Shown here piece after piece: positions 49,760 through 58,120 of a stretch of 64,000 nucleotides of DNA. The stretch is from NCBI RefSeq assembly GCF_039542905.1, contig NZ_BAABIS010000001.1, positions 7,254,001 to 7,318,000 on the forward strand, given 5' to 3'. The DNA is from Kitasatospora terrestris (GTDB lineage Bacteria > Actinomycetota > Actinomycetes > Streptomycetales > Streptomycetaceae). Position numbers and translations under genes: made by a program. Under the pieces are notes generated by a model. That model saw only the letters and a program-made list of their open reading frames with translations, did no database searches and was not told where the DNA came from. Numbering within the stretch: position 1 is the stretch's first letter; each line of letters begins with the position of its first letter.

Positions 49760-51315
49760 CCGACCTTCACCCCTTCGAACCGCTGCACCACGGTGAACGC
49801 GGGGATCGCCGATACCGAGCGGCGCCGGGCCAGCAGCCGGGGCACGCTGTACAGGAACACGTTCGGCATGGTGCGCACCGCCACCGCGGTCGCCGCCTGC
49901 AGCGCCTTCGGGTAGTCCGGCGAGTCCAGCGGGGTGCGCGAGACCTGCTTCACCGCCGCCGCCAGCTCCGGCGGGGTGCTGCGGCCCGGGTTCATCAACC
50001 CCTGCTCGCCGAACAGCACCTGGAACGCCTGGGCGGCCGAGTCGCGGCCCGCGAACTGATCGGTGAACAGCGCCTTGGAGTGCTGCACGTAGACGATCTG
50101 GGTGGCCTGGGCGGCCGGGATCACCTCGATGTTAGCCCGGATGCCGACCTGCTTCAGCTGCGCCTGCACCTGCTCGGGCAGGCCCTGCGCGGCGGTGGTG
50201 GTGAGGGTCAGGTCGACGCCGTCCGGGTGTCCGGCCTTCGCCAGCAGCGCCCGGGCCTTGTCCGGGTCGTAGCGGAACAGGTCCTCGGAGCCCGGGTCGT
50301 GGCCGACGTAACCCTTGGGGAAAGGCTGGTAGTTGACCTCGCCATGGCCGAACAGCTGGGTCTTCACCAGCGCTTCGCGGTCGATCGCGAACTTCAGCGC
50401 CTCCACCACGTCCGGGTTGTCGAACGGCGCCTTGGTGGTGTTGACGTCCAGCACCGCCACCACCAGCGACGGGATCTCCTGTACCTCCAATCCGGCGGCC
50501 TTGGCCGCCTCCACCTGGCTGCCGGGGATCTGCGCGACGTCGAACTGCCCGGACTGCAGCCCGCTGACCACCGTGGCGGCGTCCGGCAGCGGGTAGACCT
50601 CGAAGTTCTCCAGCTTGATCGAACCAGCGTCCCAGTACTGCGGATTGCGCTTGAGCACGGCCTTGCTGTTCTGCACGTACGAGACCAGGCTGAACGGGCC
50701 GGCGCCGGCGGGCTTGGACGCCAGCGCCGCGGCGTCCACCTCGAACGCCTTCGGGTTCACCACCAGACCGGTCTTGCCCGCCAGCAGGTTCGGCAACTGG
50801 TAGTCGGGAGAGCTCAGTTCGAGCACCACGGTGGTGGCGTCCGGCGCCAGCACCTGCTTGACCTGGGTGAGCTGCGGGGCGACCAGCGACTTCGGGTCGG
50901 TGCGGCCGCGGTCCAGGCTCTTCTTCACCGCGGTGGCGTCCAGCGGAGAGCCGTCCTCGAAGGCCAGCCCCGGGCGCAGCGTGAACGTCAGACGGGTGCC
51001 GTCGGCGTCGTACTTCCAGGAGGCGGCCAGGGCGGGAACGGCCTTCCCGCTCTCGTCGAGCTTGGTCAGACCGGCGTACACCAGGGAGAGCACGTGCACG
51101 TCCCAGCCCGCCGAGGAGAACACCGGGTCCCACGAAGTGGGCAGCGCCCAGCCCCACTTGAGGGTTCCGGAGGAGCCGGCCGCGTCGGCCGAGCCGCTCG
51201 GCGCGACGGTCGTCCCGCCGCACGCGGCGAGGGCGAGAGCGGCTCCCGCACCGAGTCCGAGGCCGAGGAAGGAGCGTCTGGCAAGGGGCGAGGAGGGCAG
51301 GGCGGTGCTGGTCAT
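49756..51315 (-). CDS. Tat-type lipoprotein solute-binding protein of a peptide/nickel-class ABC transporter
   Basis: A 519-residue extracellular binding protein (SBP family 5). A twin-arginine signal (ARRSFLGLGLGAG) leads to a lipobox with Cys32 (LALAACGG), so it is exported and lipid-anchored. The body shows SBP_bac_5 features (WDPVFSSAGWDVHVLSLVYA; LTFTLRPGLAFEDGSPLDA; ALKFAIDREALVKTQLFGHG; RYDPDKARALLAKAGHPDGV). The partner enzymes suggest an organosulfur ligand, an inference only. First enzyme-linked gene of the operon, 253 bases after the leader peptide. Confidence 0.92.
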   Translation of the reverse strand: MTSTALPSSPLARRSFLGLGLGAGAALALAACGGTTVAPSGSADAAGSSGTLKWGWALPTSWDPVFSSAGWDVHVLSLVYAGLTKLDESGKAVPALAASWKYDADGTRLTFTLRPGLAFEDGSPLDATAVKKSLDRGRTDPKSLVAPQLTQVKQVLAPDATTVVLELSSPDYQLPNLLAGKTGLVVNPKAFEVDAAALASKPAGAGPFSLVSYVQNSKAVLKRNPQYWDAGSIKLENFEVYPLPDAATVVSGLQSGQFDVAQIPGSQVEAAKAAGLEVQEIPSLVVAVLDVNTTKAPFDNPDVVEALKFAIDREALVKTQLFGHGEVNYQPFPKGYVGHDPGSEDLFRYDPDKARALLAKAGHPDGVDLTLTTTAAQGLPEQVQAQLKQVGIRANIEVIPAAQATQIVYVQHSKALFTDQFAGRDSAAQAFQVLFGEQGLMNPGRSTPPELAAAVKQVSRTPLDSPDYPKALQAATAVAVRTMPNVFLYSVPRLLARRRSVSAIPAFTVVQRFEGVKVG

Positions 51316-51568
51316 GGGCGTGCGTCACCTTTCGTGGCGCGGCGGATGCCCGCACGGTCGCCGTCGACGGGGGACGGCGGAGGGCGGGGCACGGCGGCGC
51401 GACAGGACACCGGGAAAAGGGGGGGGCGGCGTACGCCGTCACCCGGTCACGGGCGGGGCGGTGCCAGGAGGGAGGAAGCCCGGCACGGCGGCGAGAGCCG
51501 GCCGTTCGGCGCGGGGGAACCGCGCTCCGGGGTCCGCGGGCGGCCGTGCCGCCGGCGGAGAAGGGCAC

Positions 51569-51643
51569 TCAGAGACAGAGATCGCTGCTGGTGCGCCGGA
51601 AGTCCACGTAGCGGCACACCACGTTGGGGTGCGTCGAAAGCAT
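51569..51643 (-). CDS. 24-residue leader peptide of the sulfur operon
   Basis: A tiny gene encoding MLSTHPNVVCRYVDFRRTSS followed by DLCL. The pattern R-[YH]-[VI]-D-[FL]-x-R-x-S-S-x-L-C is that of the putative leader peptides often found in front of sulfur-assimilation and organosulfur operons in streptomycetes. The two Cys codons suggest control by cysteine supply: stalling or smooth translation would change the fold of the following 250 nt and thus downstream expression. The -10 lies only 6 nt before the ATG, so translation is probably leaderless. Confidence 0.75.
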   Translation of the reverse strand: MLSTHPNVVCRYVDFRRTSSDLCL

Positions 51644-51649
51644 GGCGTC

Positions 51650-51698
51650 ATCCTGTCGGGCGACGGGGCCCGATGTCAATGGACACCAAAAGGTGTCC
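51650..51698 (-). promoter_or_regulatory. Promoter of the sulfur operon with adjacent palindrome
   Basis: On the minus strand, TTGACA (51674-51679) and CAGGAT (51650-51655) are 18 nt apart, a good housekeeping-type promoter. Directly upstream is the perfect inverted repeat GGACACC-AAAA-GGTGTCC (51681-51698), flanked by imperfect CAAT/CATTG. Its place next to the -35 suits a regulator of the operon. Between the palindrome and the next gene (to 51926) nothing else was found. Confidence 0.65.
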
Positions 51699-51926
51699 CA
51701 TTGGGTGGGCGGTCGCCGGGTCGCCCCGGCGGGCTGCGAGGAGACGAGAAGGGGGCTAAACACGTTACTGGGAAAGAGAGTTGACGCGTCGCAGGGCGTC
51801 CCGTCGAGGATGCGCGGCGACTCGGCCGCTGCCGCGGTGGCACGCCGCCCGGCGGCGCGCAGGGCCCGGTGGCGCGCAGGGCCCGGTGCCGGGCGCGAGC
51901 TCCGGGAGGGGCCGGGGAGCTCCGGG

Positions 51927-52811
51927 TCAGTGGGGATCGCTGAGCAGCGGGGAGACGGCGGCCTCGGCTGCGGACAGGTGGAGCGGTCCGGCGCCGGTGG
52001 TCAGCGTCACGGCGCCCGGCGGCGGGCCGTCCGGGGCCTCCGGCGCCGTCAGGCTCCGGTGGCGGTGGAGGAGTTCGGCCGGGTCCGGACGCCCTCGCGG
52101 CGCGGACGGCAGGCCGGGGCGGACCGCCCGCGCGGCGGCCAGGTACTCCTCCAGCCCGCGCCAGCCCGGCACCACCCGGCAGCCCGCCGGGCCGTGGAAG
52201 GCCACCGTGGGCAGCGCGTACCGGTAGCCGTCCTCGGTCTCCTTTGCCCCGCCGGGATGCGGGCCGTCCCCGCGCAGGCCCACCACCTCGGCGCGCGGCG
52301 CCCGGGTCTCCGCACGGTCCCGGGCGACCCGCTCCCGCACCGCGGGCGAGGCCGCCGCGGTCGCGAGCCGGTCCGCGTCCAGGCCGGGCACCCCGTGCAG
52401 CGCCGCCGCGATCCGCTCCGGCGTGTCGGCGGGCTCGCCGCGGACGAACGCCGACTCGCGCAGCCGCCGCAGGACGCGCTCGGCCACCTCCGGCCCCTGC
52501 TGCTCGGCCGCCGCGGCGGCCAGCGAGGCGGGCCAGCTGCTCGCCGCGACCCACCGCAGCCGCACCGGCCGCGGCGCGCCCGTGTGCCCGGAGACCCTGG
52601 CCACGAACCCGGCGTACCAGGCGGTCTCCGCGGCCGGGTCCGGCGCCGGCTCCTCGTCCTCGTCGAACAGGATGCCGAACACCCGGCGGTGGACGGCCAC
52701 CCCGTCCAGCTCCCGGCGGAGCCGGCGCAGTACCGGCTCCGCCCCCCAGGCCCACGGACAGAACGGGTCGGTGTACTCCACCACCTCCAGGGCGGAGGCC
52801 CCGCCGGTCAC
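51927..52811 (-). CDS. DsbA/FrnE-like thioredoxin-fold protein with one active-site Cys
   Basis: A 294-residue thioredoxin-fold protein (LEVVEYTDPFCPWAWGAEPV; DGYRYALPTVAFHGPAGCRV). The active site is CPWAW where FrnE-like enzymes normally have CPWC, so disulfide exchange by the usual two-Cys route is not possible; a glutaredoxin-like one-Cys or a binding role remains. A second Cys follows in GPAGCRV. The start overlaps the Rrf2 stop, which suggests that the redox regulator controls it. Confidence 0.78.
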   Translation of the reverse strand: MTGGASALEVVEYTDPFCPWAWGAEPVLRRLRRELDGVAVHRRVFGILFDEDEEPAPDPAAETAWYAGFVARVSGHTGAPRPVRLRWVAASSWPASLAAAAAEQQGPEVAERVLRRLRESAFVRGEPADTPERIAAALHGVPGLDADRLATAAASPAVRERVARDRAETRAPRAEVVGLRGDGPHPGGAKETEDGYRYALPTVAFHGPAGCRVVPGWRGLEEYLAAARAVRPGLPSAPRGRPDPAELLHRHRSLTAPEAPDGPPPGAVTLTTGAGPLHLSAAEAAVSPLLSDPH

Positions 52812-53245
52812 ACCGCCTCCACGGCCAGGCGCGCGGCCGGCCGCCGGGAACGGCGCACCAGGGCCTCGACGGTGGTGCCCGCCAGCACCTCGCCGGCCCG
52901 TTCCTCGACCTCGCGCCAGATCCCCGGCAGGGCGTCGGCCGGTCCGGGGTAGGCGAGCCCCGACAGCGGCTCGCCGCGCAGAGTGATCAGCTCGCCGTCC
53001 ACCGCGCGGACGACGTCCAGCAGGGTGATGTCCGCGGCGGGACGGCCGAGCCAGTAGCCGCCCTCGCAGCCCCGTTGGCTGCGGACCAGGCCGGCCCGGC
53101 GCAGGTCGCCGACCACCGACTTCAGGAAGCGGAACGGGATCTCCTGGGAGGAGGCGATCGCCTCGCAGGTGAGCGGACGCTCCGTGTCGCAGGCGAGTTC
53201 CACCAGCGCACGGGTGGCGTAGTCCGCCTTCGCGGAAATATGCAT
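52808..53245 (-). CDS. Rrf2-family transcriptional regulator
   Basis: A 145-residue winged-helix regulator (MHISAKADYATRALVELACD; TCEAIASSQEIPFRFLKSVV; LVRSQRGCEGGYWLGRPAAD). It has three Cys (positions 19, 27 and 59 or so) but not the usual CxnCxnC Fe-S cluster loop, so it is closer to CymR-type members than to IscR/NsrR. It is divergent from the cupin gene. An ATAC-N6-GTAT palindrome lies next to its own start (about 53245-53258) and another over the cupin promoter. Confidence 0.85.
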   Translation of the reverse strand: MHISAKADYATRALVELACDTERPLTCEAIASSQEIPFRFLKSVVGDLRRAGLVRSQRGCEGGYWLGRPAADITLLDVVRAVDGELITLRGEPLSGLAYPGPADALPGIWREVEERAGEVLAGTTVEALVRRSRRPAARLAVEAV

Positions 53246-53316
53246 ACCCCCGAGTATCACCCGGGCCGGACCGCCTTCAAGTGCCACCCCGGGGATGTGG
53301 TTTGGGGAGCCGCCCG

Positions 53317-53358
53317 AAAGGATACCTCTTGACATCCTTTTCCGGACACGCCTAGCGT
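53317..53358 (+). promoter_or_regulatory. Cupin-gene promoter overlapped by an inverted repeat
   Basis: TTGACA (53329-53334) and TAGCGT (53353-53358) are 18 nt apart. The inverted repeat AAAGGAT-N10-ATCCTTT (53317-53323 and 53334-53340) covers the -35. That placement suits repression by the divergent Rrf2 protein. Confidence 0.65.
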
Positions 53359-53453
53359 TCCCCTCGATCCGCGCACCCCGCGACCGCACCCCGCGACCCC
53401 CTCGGGGGCCCCGTCTCGCCCGTTCCGCGCGCAGCCCACCACCGGGAGAACCC

Positions 53454-53990
53454 ATGTCCGCCGAGCACCACCGTCCCGCCCCGGCGAGCGACGGGAGCGG
53501 GCAGACCTGTGCCGGCGAAGGCTTCCACCCCCACCTCCCCGCGCCGTCCGACACCGCCCCGCTCCGCGCCCGCCTGCACCACATCCGCGCCGACGCCCTC
53601 GACGGCGACACCGCGCAGACCGGCGGCATGCGGCGGTTCGCGGCGATCAGCGGAAGCACCGTCGGCTCGGAGAAGCTCTGGATGGGGCAGACCCACGTCG
53701 CCCCCGCCACCGCCTCCTCCGACCACCACCACGGCGAGTCGGAGACCGCGATCCACGTGATCAGCGGCCACCCCGAGTTCGTCTTCCTCGACCACTCCTC
53801 CGGCGAACCGGAGGAGGTCAGGCTGCGCACCGGTCCGGGCGACTACATCTTCGTCCCGCCGTTCGTCCCGCACCGCGAGGAGAACCCCGACCCCGAGCAC
53901 GAGGCCGTGGTGGTGATCGCCCGCTCCACCCAGGAGGCGATCGTCGTCAACCTGCCCAGCCTGCACGGCGAGCCGCCCGCCACGCCCTGA
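53454..53990 (+). CDS. Cupin-domain protein
   Basis: A 178-residue protein with one cupin barrel (about 70-165). Metal-ligand candidates are in HHHGESETAIHVISG (motif 1) and in GDYIFVPPFVPHREENP (motif 2, with P..H). It probably binds a metal and a small compound, as a sensor or dioxygenase-like enzyme. GGGAGAA 4 nt before the ATG. Likely controlled by the divergent Rrf2 repressor. Confidence 0.82.
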   Translation: MSAEHHRPAPASDGSGQTCAGEGFHPHLPAPSDTAPLRARLHHIRADALDGDTAQTGGMRRFAAISGSTVGSEKLWMGQTHVAPATASSDHHHGESETAIHVISGHPEFVFLDHSSGEPEEVRLRTGPGDYIFVPPFVPHREENPDPEHEAVVVIARSTQEAIVVNLPSLHGEPPATP

Positions 53991-54083
53991 CGTCCGCCGC
54001 CCCGATGCCCGGGGTCCGGCTGCGCCCGTCGAAGATCGCAACGCCTACCATCGGGGCGTCGACCGGACGAGGGGCGGGCGGGG

Positions 54084-56381
54084 ATGGCCGAGGAGTTGGC
54101 GGCGCAGCTGCGGCAGCTGCGCGACCTGACGGGACGCAGTCTGCGCGAGCTGGCCCGGGACGTCCGGGGCAGCAGCTCCTCGCTGTCGCGGTACTTCTCC
54201 GGGCAGACCGTCCCGCCGTGGCCCACGGTGGTGGCGCTGTGCCGGGCGGCGGGCCGCGACCCGCGCCCGCTGCGCGAGGTGTGGGAGCGGGCCCGGAGCG
54301 GCCCGGCGGAGCCGAGCGCGCCCTCCGCCCCGCCGGTGCGCAACGAACTCCCGCACGACGTGACCCCGTTCGTCGGTCGGCGCGAGACGCTGGACGAACT
54401 CCTGTCCGCCGCACGGGAGTCGTCGGTGGTGGCGGTGGACGGCATGGGCGGGGTGGGCAAGACCGCGCTGGCGGTGCACGCCGCGCACCGGCTGACCGCC
54501 GAGTTCCCCGGAGGCCAGCTCTACCTGGACCTGCACGGCTTCACCCCGGGACGGGAACCGCTGGAACCCGCCGAGGCACTGCGGGTGCTGCTGTCCGCCC
54601 TCGGGCTGCCGCCCGGCCGGATCCCCGATGCGGTCGCCGAGCGGGCCGCGCTCTGGCGGTCGGAGCTGTCGACCCGGCGGGCGCTGGTCCTGCTGGACAA
54701 CGCCGCCGACGCCGCCCAGGTGCGCGACCTGCTGCCCGGCGCGGGCCGCAGCTTCGCCGTGGTCACCAGCCGCCGCCGGATGGTGGAGCTGGACGGCGTC
54801 CGGCCGGTCTCGCTGGACGTCCTGCCGGCCGGAGAGGCGGCGGAGCTGTTCGTGGAATCCGCCGGCGGCAGCCGGCCCGGCGACGTCGGCGAGGTGCTGC
54901 GCCGCTGCGGGAACCTGCCGCTGGCCGTCCGGGTCGCGGCCGCCCGGCTCCGGCACCGCCCGGCGTGGACCGTCGACACCCTGGTGGAGCGCCTGCGCGA
55001 GGGGGAGTTGGCTGTCTCGGACGTGTTCGCGATGTCGCTGCGCCAGCTGGACGCGGCGCAGCGCAGGATGTTCCGGCTGCTCGGCCTGGTGCCGGGCGAG
55101 GACGTCGACGCGTACGGCGCGGCCGCCCTGGCCGGGATCCCGCTGGGAAACGCCCGCTCCCTGCTGGAGGACCTGGTCGACGTCCACCTGCTCCAGGAAC
55201 CGGCGGCGGGCCGCTACCGGATGCACGACCTGCTGCGCCAGGCCGCCCGCGCGGACGCCGCCCCGGACGGTGAGGAGGTCGACCCCGGGCCGGCGGTCGC
55301 CCGGCTGGGCGACTACTACCTGAGCGGCCTGCTGGCGGTGAAGGCACTGACCGAGGTGCTGGTCCCGCTGCCGGTCGCCGTGACCCAGCCGCCGCCCGCG
55401 CTCCCCGGCTTCGCCGACCACGACCGGGCGCTCGACTGGGTGGACGCCGAGTGGGGCAACCTCACCGCGGCGTTCGCCCTCGCCGTGGAGCTGCGGATCG
55501 ACGCCACGGCGGTCGGCCTGGCCCAGCTCGGCACGATCTCCAACGCGCGCCGCGGCGGCGTGGCGGAGCAGCGCCGTGGACTGGAGCTCAGCCTGGCCGC
55601 CGCGGAGCGGCTGGGCGACCGCCGGATGCTCGCCTCGCACCGGTACCTGCTGGGCGTCACGCTGATGCGGGTCGGCCGGCCGGGCGAGGCGGTGGCCGAA
55701 CTGCGGTCGGCCCGCGGACTGATGGCCGCGGAGGGCGACACGATCGGCGAGGTGATGGCCCTCCACCAGCTGGCCGAGAGCCTGGGGTACGTCGACCGTG
55801 CGGCGGAGGCCGTGGAACTCCTGCGACAGGCCGAGGAGTTGGTGCCGCCGGACGCGGTCGCGGTGCGCGTCCGGGTGCTCGGTGGCCTGGGTCAGGCCCT
55901 GGTGCAGCTGGGCAGGTTCGCGGAGGCACGCGAGGCCGTCACGCAGGTGATCGACACCGCGCGGGGCCTGGACGGGCAGACCGAGCGGATGTGCCTGGAC
56001 GTGCTCGGCTGGGCCGCCCTCGGGGAGGGCGACGCGGAGGGCGCCCTGGCGTTCGCCGAGCGGTCCACCGGGATCAACCGGACCACCCGGCACGCGGTGT
56101 TCGAGGCGGTGAGCCTCACGGACGCCGCCGTCGCCCTGCGCCGGCTGGGCCGGGCCGCGGAGGCGGCCGCCGGGCACGCCGAGGCCACCGGGATCCTCCG
56201 ACGGGTCGGCGAGCCGCACTGGCTGGCCCGGAGCCACCTCGCGTACGGGGAGGCCTGCCTGGCCGCGGGCGACGGGGCGGCCGCCGCACCGCAGTTCGCG
56301 GCGGTGCTGGAGCTCGCGGCCGCGCACGCCCTCGACTACCTGGTGCCGGCGGCGCGTTCGGGTCTGGCCCGGGTGTCCTGA
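54084..56381 (+). CDS. HTH-NB-ARC-TPR regulator (STAND family)
   Basis: A 765-residue protein: XRE-type HTH (about 5-60; LRDLTGRSLRELARDVRGSS), NB-ARC ATPase with P-loop GMGGVGKTAL at 120-129 and Walker B LVLLDNAAD near 200, a GxP-type motif CGNLPLAVRVAA, a winged helix (about 330-400), and TPR-like repeats from about 470 (RRGGVAEQRRGLELSLAAAE; VALHQLAESLGYVDRAAEAV). It lacks the SARP transcription domain of AfsR. These proteins act as ATP-driven switches, as regulators or sometimes in phage defence. A gap to the next gene contains a repeat patch. Confidence 0.87.
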   Translation: MAEELAAQLRQLRDLTGRSLRELARDVRGSSSSLSRYFSGQTVPPWPTVVALCRAAGRDPRPLREVWERARSGPAEPSAPSAPPVRNELPHDVTPFVGRRETLDELLSAARESSVVAVDGMGGVGKTALAVHAAHRLTAEFPGGQLYLDLHGFTPGREPLEPAEALRVLLSALGLPPGRIPDAVAERAALWRSELSTRRALVLLDNAADAAQVRDLLPGAGRSFAVVTSRRRMVELDGVRPVSLDVLPAGEAAELFVESAGGSRPGDVGEVLRRCGNLPLAVRVAAARLRHRPAWTVDTLVERLREGELAVSDVFAMSLRQLDAAQRRMFRLLGLVPGEDVDAYGAAALAGIPLGNARSLLEDLVDVHLLQEPAAGRYRMHDLLRQAARADAAPDGEEVDPGPAVARLGDYYLSGLLAVKALTEVLVPLPVAVTQPPPALPGFADHDRALDWVDAEWGNLTAAFALAVELRIDATAVGLAQLGTISNARRGGVAEQRRGLELSLAAAERLGDRRMLASHRYLLGVTLMRVGRPGEAVAELRSARGLMAAEGDTIGEVMALHQLAESLGYVDRAAEAVELLRQAEELVPPDAVAVRVRVLGGLGQALVQLGRFAEAREAVTQVIDTARGLDGQTERMCLDVLGWAALGEGDAEGALAFAERSTGINRTTRHAVFEAVSLTDAAVALRRLGRAAEAAAGHAEATGILRRVGEPHWLARSHLAYGEACLAAGDGAAAAPQFAAVLELAAAHALDYLVPAARSGLARVS

Positions 56382-56441
56382 GCCGTCCCGGGCACGGAAC
56401 GACGGCTCCCGTCCCGGCCCGCCGCGGAGGGCGGAGCTGAG

Positions 56442-56580
56442 CCGTCCCGTCCCGTGCGGGGCGCGCTGTCCCGTCCGTCCGGTGGGGGGTTGTTCCGTCC
56501 GGTCCCGTGCGGGGCTGTCCCGTCCGGTCCCATCCGGTCCCGTGCGGGGCCGTTTCCGTCCGGTCCCGTGCGCGGTGCGC
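56442..56580. repeat. Degenerate direct repeats around TCCGGTCCCGTGCGGGG
   Basis: Four copies with small changes lie between 56442 and 56580, mixed with runs of GTCCC. The region (56382-56727) has no supported gene. It looks like a slippage-prone spacer between the NB-ARC gene and the next gene. Confidence 0.65.
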
Positions 56581-56727
56581 TGTCCCGTCCCGTCCCGGGA
56601 CACCCGCCGGCCGGCCGGCGGCAGGGCCGTGGGCGCAGCCGCGCCAAGGGGTGGGCGGGCCGGGCGCTGTCCCGGGCGACCCGGCACCGATGGCCCCGGC
56701 CGGCGTGTCGCGGCCAGGCTCTCCGCC

Positions 56728-57234
56728 ATGGACACCACGCCCACAACTCCCTCCCTGCTCGCCGAGCTGGACGCGCTGCCGGCCCGCTGGGAGGTGCACG
56801 GGACGCTCCCCGCGCCGGTCGACGCCGTCGTCGCGCTCCTGCTCTCCGTCGCCGAGGGGCGGGTCGGCGACGACAACCTGTTGGTCCTGGCCCGGGCCCC
56901 GGCGGCGCGCCAGGGAGCGATGACAGTGGTGGCGGGGGCCGCCGCCGGGGCCTACCGTGCCGAGTTCGCCGGGTCGTTGAGCCCGGTGGACATCGAGGTC
57001 GACCGGCCCGGTTCGCGGCTGGCGGTGCAGAGCTGGTACGCCGGCGTGCACACCGCCGAGGCCTGCGCCGCCGGCACGCGGGTGACCCACCGCGTGCACC
57101 GGCTCCGACCCGAGCACCCGGGATTCACCGCCGGGACCGCCGAGGCGGGCCTGCGGGCCCGGATGTCCCGCGACCTGCGGCACGTGCTGGCCGTGATCGC
57201 CGACCGGCTCGGCTGCGGCCCGCCCACCGCGTAG
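56728..57234 (+). CDS. Protein of unknown function
   Basis: A 168-residue soluble protein (LLAELDALPARWEVHGTLPA; AVVALLLSVAEGRVGDDNLL; GSLSPVDIEVDRPGSRLAVQ; GTRVTHRVHRLRPEHPGFTA). The alternation of beta strands and one long C-terminal helix (RARMSRDLRHVLAVIADRL) is compatible with a START/SRPBCC-like fold, but I cannot assign a family. The ATG has no clear ribosome site (AGGCTCTCCGCC). Followed by an unusually AT-rich promoter region. Confidence 0.55.
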   Translation: MDTTPTTPSLLAELDALPARWEVHGTLPAPVDAVVALLLSVAEGRVGDDNLLVLARAPAARQGAMTVVAGAAAGAYRAEFAGSLSPVDIEVDRPGSRLAVQSWYAGVHTAEACAAGTRVTHRVHRLRPEHPGFTAGTAEAGLRARMSRDLRHVLAVIADRLGCGPPTA

Positions 57235-57418
57235 CGTTCACTCGCCATCCATTGCAATGCACCGCCGACTGACGTTGCGTTACTTCCGCCCCCATTGCAA
57301 CATATTCTCCGCTCTGACCTGTATAAAAGCAGATCCATCGCGCCGAGCTGATTGCCGGGTTGTGAAAAGCAACGTAGCGTTTCCATCATAAGAAACCGCG
57401 AAGCCCAAGGAGCTCGTC
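57235..57418 (+). promoter_or_regulatory. AT-rich regulatory region with CCATTGCAA direct repeats
   Basis: This stretch is far poorer in GC than its surroundings. CCATTGCAA occurs at 57249-57257 and again at 57292-57300, 43 bp apart (about four helical turns). A TATAAA lies at 57322-57327 and AAGGAG at 57404-57409 serves the DUF4097 gene. It likely binds a regulator of the DUF4097/ABC operon. Confidence 0.5.
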
Positions 57419-58084
57419 ATGCAGAAGTTCGCCACCCCCGCCCCGGTCGCCGCCGTTCTCGACATCCCCGCCGGTCGTCTCCAGGTGGTCGCCGGCGACC
57501 GCGCCGACACCGCGGTCGAGGTCCGGCCGGCCGACCCGGGCCGGAAGCGGGACGTCCAGGCCGCCGAGCGGGCCGTCGTCTCGTACGCCGACGGGGTCCT
57601 GAGGATCCACGTCCCGCAGGCGGACGGCTCGCTCGTCGGCCCGTCCGGGGCACTGGACGTCACCGTCCTGCTGCCCGCCGACTCCGGAGTCGAACTGCGC
57701 TCCTCCGCCTGCGAGTTCGCCGGCACCGGTCGGCTCGGCGAGGTCGCCGTCGAGGGCGCCTACCGCCGGATCGCGATCGAGGAGGCCGCGGCCGTCCGCC
57801 TTGCCGCCGTCGACGGCGACGTGGAGGTCGGCCGGCTCAACGGCCCGGCGGAGATCTCCACGACCCGGGGTGACATCCGGATCGCCGAGGCCGTGCGCGG
57901 CGCGGTCGTGCTCTCCACTCTGAGCGGCGACATCACCGTCGCCGCCGCCGCGGGAGCGTCCGCCGCACTGGACGCCGGCACCACCCTCGGCCGGATCAGC
58001 AACTCCCTGCGCGGCGGCGGCGCCGCCGAGCTCCGGATCCGCGCCACCACCACGCGCGGCGACATCACCGCCCGCAGCCTCTGA
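57419..58084 (+). CDS. DUF4097 beta-helix-like protein
   Basis: A 221-residue protein with the DUF4097 repeat pattern of short strands (DIPAGRLQVVAGDRADTAVE; GDVEVGRLNGPAEISTTRGD; STLSGDITVAAAAG; ATTTRGDITARS). No signal peptide, so it is probably cytosolic. The role is unknown. In streptomycetes this type often precedes a DrrAB-like exporter, as here (36-base gap). AAGGAG 9 nt before the ATG. Confidence 0.85.
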   Translation: MQKFATPAPVAAVLDIPAGRLQVVAGDRADTAVEVRPADPGRKRDVQAAERAVVSYADGVLRIHVPQADGSLVGPSGALDVTVLLPADSGVELRSSACEFAGTGRLGEVAVEGAYRRIAIEEAAAVRLAAVDGDVEVGRLNGPAEISTTRGDIRIAEAVRGAVVLSTLSGDITVAAAAGASAALDAGTTLGRISNSLRGGGAAELRIRATTTRGDITARSL

Positions 58085-58120
58085 CCACCCGTCACTCCAC
58101 TCCTCGAACGGGAGAGCCCC

